Positions 14,003 through 18,196 of a DNA stretch of 18,196 nt are shown one piece after another. The notes below the pieces were generated by a model. That model was given only the letters and a program-made list of their open reading frames with translations. It was not told the DNA's origin and did not search any database. Both the position numbers and the translations under genes were made by a program. The stretch's first letter is position 1. Every line of letters begins with the position of its first letter. This DNA comes from DAOTTI01 sp034437795 (GTDB lineage: Bacteria; Chloroflexota; UBA11872; UBA12225): NCBI GenBank assembly GCA_034437795.1, contig DAOTTI010000059.1, positions 1-18,196 of the forward strand, given 5' to 3'.

Positions 14003-14033
14003 CCATTTGCCCCATTTGTCTCATTCGTCCCAT
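14003..14033. repeat. 9-bp tandem repeat, about 3.3 copies
   Basis: CCATTTGCC, CCATTTGTC, TCATTCGTC and a partial CCAT lie head to tail in the 657-bp gap 13825-14481. The gap also has a degenerate copy of the hairpin-repeat tail near 14267-14298 (GAGAGGGGCAGGGCGTGAGG). Apart from the weak reading frame at 14072, I see nothing else in it. Confidence 0.55.
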
Positions 14034-14071
14034 GCCGGGCCCGCGCCCCGTGGCCGCGCGTTGCACTAGAC

Positions 14072-14383
14072 GTGGCGATAGAGATCGCGGTACGACTACC
14101 GGTAGAGAGTTACACCTGGCTGGTGATCCTGGGCGGCTGGTCGCTCCTGCTCCTGCTGGGGCTGGCCGGCGGCGATCCGCTCGCGGCCGGGCGGCCGGGG
14201 CAGGAGGCGCCGGCCTTCCGCCTCGCCAGGTGGATCGCCTGCACGTGGGGTCGCGCACGAGCCCGCGCGAGAGGGGCAGGGCGTGAGGCGCCCGCTCCGC
14301 GCCGGCTGGCTTCCCCGCGCCGCGCGGCGCGGGCGGCAGCAGGGCAGCGCCCGACCGAAAGCGGCCTGCACGCCGTGGTGTAG
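14072..14383 (+). CDS. Possible small single-TM protein (doubtful)
   Basis: A 103-residue frame from a GTG has one plausible membrane segment (SYTWLVILGGWSLLLLLGLAG, about residues 11-31), followed by an Arg/Ala-rich basic tail. I do not recognise it. There is no clear ribosome binding site. The 3' half overlaps a degenerate copy of the intergenic repeat, and the tail composition looks like translated non-coding DNA. It could be a decayed gene or chance. Confidence 0.2.
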   Translation: MAIEIAVRLPVESYTWLVILGGWSLLLLLGLAGGDPLAAGRPGQEAPAFRLARWIACTWGRARARARGAGREAPAPRRLASPRRAARAAAGQRPTESGLHAVV

Positions 14384-14481
14384 GCGCTCTCCCTACCCCA
14401 ACCCCAGGCATCGCTACCCGCCAGGACCGCCCCGGCGGTATCATCAGGGCGAGGCGTCCCCTTGCGCCGAGGAGCACGGTG

Positions 14482-15639
14482 ATGGTCGCTCAGGTCGCGG
14501 TCGCGGACACCCAGTCCGTCGACGACCGCGAGCTGCGCCGGGCGCGCCGCTGGCTGTGGACGGCCTTCGCCTTCTTCGTGGCGGGCGTCGGTGTCGGATC
14601 GGAATGGGACCGCCGCTGGCACGGGTCGCACCCGTTCGAGGACTTCTGGTCGCCCCCGCACCTGTTCATCTACGCCAACGTGGCGCTGGCGATGGGAACG
14701 GTGGCGTACGTCGCTCTCTCGCCACCGCTGCGGCGCGCCTTTGGCCAGGAGCTCCGGTGGCCCGTTGCGCCGGTGCCCTTGCCGGGCCCGCTGGCGATGC
14801 TGGCTATCGGGCTGGCCGGGATCGGGCTGGCCGGAGCGCTCGACGCCATCTGGCATTCCACGTTCGGGCTGGACGAGACGGCCTGGTCGCTGCCCCACGC
14901 CCTGCTGGGCCACAGCATTCTCTTCGCCGTCTGGGGGTTCGTCTCCTGCCGGCTCGCCCTGCAACCGCGCCAGCCCCTGATCTGGTTCTCCGCCCTGCTG
15001 CTCGGCTGGGCGCTGCTGGCTACCGCGCCGGAGCTGATTGGCGGGCCGCTGCTCAAGAACATCTCGCCACAGACGCTCCAGGCGATTAGCGCCCTGCAGG
15101 TGCTGGCCGACGACCCGCGGGCCCAGCACACCTTCCGCATCTACCTGGCCTGGCACGTGGACCGGACGAACCCGCTGTCGTCGCTGCTGGCGGCCTTCAC
15201 CGTGGGGCTGGGCCTGGCCTTGCTGCGCGCCCTGCTGCGCCGCGATCGGTGGGTGCTCGCCTCGGCCGCGCTGGTGACGGCTGCGCCCTTCCTGGGGAAC
15301 GCGCAGCTCGGCTGGGCCCGCCTGTGGCTGCCGCTCCCGTTCCTGTGGTCGGCGCTGGTTCTGGCGGGCGCGCAGCGGCTGGGGGCGTCGCCACGGTGGG
15401 CCTGGCTCCTCGCGGGGTGGGCCTGCGGCGTGTGGTGGCTGGCCTTTGTGCCGCGCCCGGGGATCGCGCTGCTGGCCGGCCCTGCCGCCCTGGCCGGCGC
15501 CTGGACCGGCAGCCGGATCGCACAGGTGATCGAACAGCCGACCCGCCGGCCGGTGCTCACGCTGGCCGGCATCGTGGCCGGTCTCCTGCCGGCGCTCATG
15601 GGCGCCCTGGACCTGTACCTGCGCGCCAAGACCCCATAG
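14482..15639 (+). CDS. Polytopic membrane protein with conserved WH/PPH motifs
   Basis: This 385-residue protein has about ten to eleven hydrophobic segments (first near residues 26-44, last near 357-378). Family and function are not known to me. Near the start are WDRRWHGSHPFEDFW and SPPHLFIY, then WHSTFGLDETAWSLPHALLGHS around residues 130-150. Several His sit next to Trp or Pro at membrane edges, as in metal- or heme-binding membrane proteins, but this is resemblance only. The start is ATG 14482, 7 nt after GAGGAG; a GTG immediately before it (14479) is less well placed. A weak -10-like TATCAT lies at 14439-14444. It stands alone, between the isomerase (divergent) and the dehydrogenase. 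Confidence 0.8.
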   Translation: MVAQVAVADTQSVDDRELRRARRWLWTAFAFFVAGVGVGSEWDRRWHGSHPFEDFWSPPHLFIYANVALAMGTVAYVALSPPLRRAFGQELRWPVAPVPLPGPLAMLAIGLAGIGLAGALDAIWHSTFGLDETAWSLPHALLGHSILFAVWGFVSCRLALQPRQPLIWFSALLLGWALLATAPELIGGPLLKNISPQTLQAISALQVLADDPRAQHTFRIYLAWHVDRTNPLSSLLAAFTVGLGLALLRALLRRDRWVLASAALVTAAPFLGNAQLGWARLWLPLPFLWSALVLAGAQRLGASPRWAWLLAGWACGVWWLAFVPRPGIALLAGPAALAGAWTGSRIAQVIEQPTRRPVLTLAGIVAGLLPALMGALDLYLRAKTP

Positions 15640-15673
15640 CCTGGGCGCGCGCAGCCGTCCCGAATGGCCGTCG

Positions 15674-15716
15674 TTCCCCGTCTCCGTGCCGGAGAGAGGG
15701 CTAGGGGGTGAGGTCC
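15674..15716 (+). repeat. Hairpin repeat, second subfamily, copy b
   Basis: TCTCC (15681-15685) pairs with GGAGA (15691-15695), followed by GAGGGCTAGGGGGTGAGGTCC. It matches the unit at 281-320. It begins 35 nt after the membrane protein stop. The rest of the 304-bp gap (15640-15943) shows no gene. Confidence 0.55.
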
Positions 15717-15943
15717 TCCCTCCCGCTGCCGGCGCGGCCGCGGTCGCACTTGCGGCGCCGGCGCGCAGACGGTACGCTGCCGGCGACGCGTGGCGCGCAC
15801 CGGCCCAAGCTCCCCGTCGCCGCCGTCCTTCATCACTGTCGCAGAGACGGTATCGACGCGGGGCGGTCCCCCAAAGGCAGACACGACGCCGGTGGAACGG
15901 CGCGCCGAGCGGTCACGTCGACGCAAGGAGGTCTTGATCAGCC

Positions 15944-16870
15944 ATGGCAGCGACCGTCACCGGCGCAACCGGCAGCGCCGCCAGACCGAAGGTTGGCTAC
16001 ATCGGGCTTGGCTTGATGGGCCAGCCGATGGCGCGCAACGTCCTACGCGCGGGGTTTCCGCTGGTGGTCTACAATCGCACCCGCGAGAAGACTAGGGCGC
16101 TGGCCGGCGAGGGCGCAACCGTCGCCGCGTCGATCGCCTAGCTCGCGGCCCAGGTGGACGTGGTGTGCACCTGCGTCACCGGCCCCAGGGACGTGGAGGA
16201 GGTCTACCTCGGTGCCGGAGGCGTGCTCTCCGCCGCCCACCGCGGCACCCTCTTGATCGACATGAGCACGATCGACCCCGGGACCCACCGCCGGATCGCG
16301 GCCGCGGCCCGCGAGCGGGGCTGCGAGTACCTCGATGCACCGGTCTCGGGCGGCGTCGGAGGCGCGCGCGACGCAACGCTGGCCATCATGTGCGGCGGCG
16401 AGCCGGCCACCTTCGAGCGGGCGAGGCCGGTGCTGGCCGCCATGGGCCGGCACATCTATCTCTGTGGCCCGACCGGCTCGGGGGCCGTGGCCAAGCTGAT
16501 CAACAACCTGATCTCCGCCTGCACGGCCGTGGCCATCTGCGAAGGATTGGTGATGGGGGCCAAGGCCGGGCTGGACGTCGGCCTGCTGCACGAGGTGCTG
16601 ATGAGCGCCTCCGCCGGCAGCAAGACGCTGGCCGGCTTCAAGGACACCGCGCTGCAGCGCAACTTCGAGCCGGGCTTCACCATCGATAACATGGAGAAGG
16701 ACGTGACCCTGGCCCATCAGCTGGCGCGCGAGCTCGGGGTGCGCACCCTGGCCGTGGCGATCACCCAGCAGGTGCTCCGCGAGGCGCAGCTAGCCGGCCT
16801 GGGCGACCGGCACACCGTGGCCCAGATCATCCCGCTGGAGCGCCTGGCCGGCGTCGAGGTGCGCGGATGA
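15944..16870 (+). pseudogene. Beta-hydroxyacid (3-hydroxyisobutyrate-type) dehydrogenase with one in-frame TAG
   Basis: The product would be an NAD(P)-dependent dehydrogenase of the 3-hydroxyisobutyrate/tartronate-semialdehyde reductase type, 308 codons. The Rossmann motif GYIGLGLMGQPMARNVLRAG starts near residue 18. DAPVSGGVGGA is the substrate-binding block, and GSGAVAKLINN carries the catalytic Lys. FEPGFTIDNMEKDVTLA is near the end. Codon 66 is TAG (16139-16141) in SIA-stop-LAAQVDVV. The family usually has Glu here (AEL), so one GAG-to-TAG change explains it. The frame is unchanged on both sides and all motifs survive, so the break is recent, a sequencing error, or suppressed. An internal GTG at 16154 would lack the cofactor site. 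AAGGAGGT sits 11 nt before the ATG. Confidence 0.85.
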
Positions 16871-16962
16871 AGTCGGCGTGCATGGACGAATCGGAGCGGG
16901 AACGGCGGGGCCCAGCCGCACGGCAAGGCAGAGTAGAGCAGGGGTGCGGCGCGGCTCCGGCT

Positions 16963-16982
16963 GAAGGGGGTGAGGTCCGTCC
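16963..16982 (+). repeat. Second-subfamily repeat tail, 18-bp exact match
   Basis: AGGGGGTGAGGTCCGTCC (16965-16982) is identical to 407-424, and GAAGGGGGTGAGGTC (16963-16977) to 343-357. It lies in the 162-bp gap between the dehydrogenase and the glycosidase-like gene. Confidence 0.6.
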
Positions 16983-17032
16983 GCCCGGCGCCGCCGGCAA
17001 CAGAGCGTGAACAGGGAAGGGGCAGAACCAGG

Positions 17033-18196
17033 ATGGCGAAGACGGTGGTAGCCATTGAAGGCGAGCGGTTCCTGATTAACGGGCGCCCCACCTACCAGGG
17101 CCGTGTGTGGCGGGGGCACCGCATCGAAGGGCTGCTGCTCAACGCGCGCATGGTCCAGGCGACCTTCGACGACGAGAACCCGCTGACGCGCAGCCTGTGG
17201 GCGTACCCGGATACGGGGGTCTGGGATCCAGAGCGCAACACCAATGAGTTCATTGCCATGCTGCCGGCATACCGCGCCTGCGGCCTGCTGGCGGTCACCC
17301 TCAACCTGCAGGGTGGTTGCCCCACGGGCTACTTCCGCGACGAGCGGCTGGACGAGATCCTGCGCCCGCTCCCTCCGGAAGCGCAGGCCCAGATCAAGCA
17401 GCAACGGCAGGGGGCGCTGGCGCACGCGCAGCCGTGGCACAACAGCGCCCTGGACGAGGATGGCCGCCTGAAGGAGCCGTACCTGCGCCGGCTGGCCCGC
17501 ATCCTGGACCGGATGGACGACCTGGGGATGGTCGCCATCCTCGGCGTCTACTACTTTGGCCAGGACGAGCGCCTGCGCGACGCGCAGGCGGTGCGCCGCG
17601 GCCTGGAGCAGACGGTGACCTGGGTCCTGGAGCGCGGATACACCAACGTCATCCTGGAGGTGTGCAACGAGACGAACGTGCGCCGCTACGAGCACGAGAT
17701 CCTGCAACCCCACCGCGTCCACGAGCTGATCGCGCAGGCGAAGGAGACGACGGTCCGCGGGCGCCGGCTGCTGGCCGGCACCAGCTATGGCGGCGGGCGC
17801 GTCCCCGACGAGCACGTCGCCGCCGTCTCCGACTTCCTGCTCCTGCACGGCAATGGCGTCAAGGACCCGGCGCGGATCACCGAGATGGTCGACCAGACGC
17901 GGGCGCTCCAGGCCTACCGCGCCCGCCCCGTGCCGGTGGTCTTCAACGAGGATGACCACTTCGACTTCGACCAGCCCCGCAACAACTTCATCGCGGCCGT
18001 GGCGAGCTACGCCTCGTGGGGCTTCTTCGACGGCGGGGCCTCCAGCGGCGGGGGCATTGCGCACGGCAACTACCGCGACGGGTACCAGCTCGTGCCCGTC
18101 AACTGGGCTATCAATACGCCGGTCAAGCAGGGCTTCTTCCGCTTATTGCAGGAGATCACCGGAGAAGGCGCCCCGCCCGCCGCCGGCGCGAGCGGC
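17033..18196 (+). CDS. Glycoside hydrolase-like (clan GH-A type) protein, 3' end outside window
   Basis: The frame is open for 388 codons to the right edge, with no stop. No signal peptide is visible (MAKTVVAIEGERFLINGRPT), so it is probably cytosolic. The fold looks like a GH-A TIM barrel: NGRPTYQGRVW at the start, LNARMVQATFDDENP, and LARILDRMDDLGMVAILGVYYFG in the middle. Glu213 in LEVCNETN is the likely acid/base, and Glu306 in PVVFNEDDH the likely nucleophile, 93 residues apart as in that clan. A GH family number cannot be assigned by eye. The ATG follows a GGGAAGGGG stretch about 10 nt upstream. It may follow the broken dehydrogenase in one transcript, across a gap with a repeat tail. 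It could also be a non-catalytic relative. Confidence 0.75.
   Translation, partial: MAKTVVAIEGERFLINGRPTYQGRVWRGHRIEGLLLNARMVQATFDDENPLTRSLWAYPDTGVWDPERNTNEFIAMLPAYRACGLLAVTLNLQGGCPTGYFRDERLDEILRPLPPEAQAQIKQQRQGALAHAQPWHNSALDEDGRLKEPYLRRLARILDRMDDLGMVAILGVYYFGQDERLRDAQAVRRGLEQTVTWVLERGYTNVILEVCNETNVRRYEHEILQPHRVHELIAQAKETTVRGRRLLAGTSYGGGRVPDEHVAAVSDFLLLHGNGVKDPARITEMVDQTRALQAYRARPVPVVFNEDDHFDFDQPRNNFIAAVASYASWGFFDGGASSGGGIAHGNYRDGYQLVPVNWAINTPVKQGFFRLLQEITGEGAPPAAGASG

Noticed and set aside
16139..16141. Pyrrolysine or programmed recoding at the TAG
   Set aside because: The site is a usual Glu position outside any catalytic site, with no evidence of Pyl genes; a point mutation or error is simpler.
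16790..18064. A 424-codon open frame on the minus strand opposite the glycosidase-like gene
   Set aside because: It overlaps the plus-strand gene along most of its length, and its translation has no domain I recognise. High GC leaves long antisense frames open throughout this window.

Overview
The window is GC-rich throughout, with tightly packed genes and no rRNA, tRNA, CRISPR array or intact transposase that I could find. The gene content points to a Chloroflexota (Chloroflexi) bacterium, possibly Thermomicrobia-like, but this is an inference from family resemblance. The clues are a secreted sortase fused to GYP-type repeats, a Tat-exported sugar-binding protein, a multi-TM WH/PPH membrane protein, and gaps filled with short GC-rich palindromic repeats.

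Layout. 1-472: a gene-free lead-in with an 84-bp TA-flanked inverted repeat and several copies of a hairpin repeat family. 473-4476: a molybdate ABC transporter operon (modA-modB-modC) followed 17 nt later by an aldo/keto reductase, all on +. 4493-8363 (-): an XRE-type regulator with a C-terminal HTH, a small GlsB/YeaQ-like membrane protein with a good sigma-70-type promoter, and NAD-dependent DNA ligase (ligA) with an enlarged zinc-finger loop. 8454-9806 (-): a secreted sortase with a long N-terminal module. 10059-18196: a set that looks carbohydrate- or sugar-acid-related. It holds a Tat-exported solute-binding protein (-) divergent from a phosphotriesterase/lactonase-family hydrolase (+), a TIM-barrel sugar isomerase/epimerase (-), a polytopic membrane protein (+), a beta-hydroxyacid dehydrogenase broken by one in-frame TAG (+), and a GH-A-like glycoside hydrolase running off the right edge (+).

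How they fit together. ModABC would import molybdate; ModA captures it, ModB is the pore and ModC the ATPase. The right half could import a carbohydrate or lactone (solute-binding protein, but no permeases here) and process it by hydrolase, isomerase, dehydrogenase and glycosidase steps. This is a neighbourhood inference, because the genes are on mixed strands and do not form one operon.

The most notable non-coding signal is a recurring hairpin repeat: a CTCTCC/GGAGAG-type stem followed by GGGTTAGGGTGAGGGCTCC, with a sister form ending GGGGGTGAGGTCC. Copies occupy many of the intergenic gaps, and where the upstream gene is known they lie on the 3' side of it. Other signals are a 28-bp tandem array made of the same kind of sequence, a possible MITE at the left edge, a palindrome over the glsB-like promoter, and the single nonsense codon in the dehydrogenase. 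I did not find a clearly new multi-gene system.
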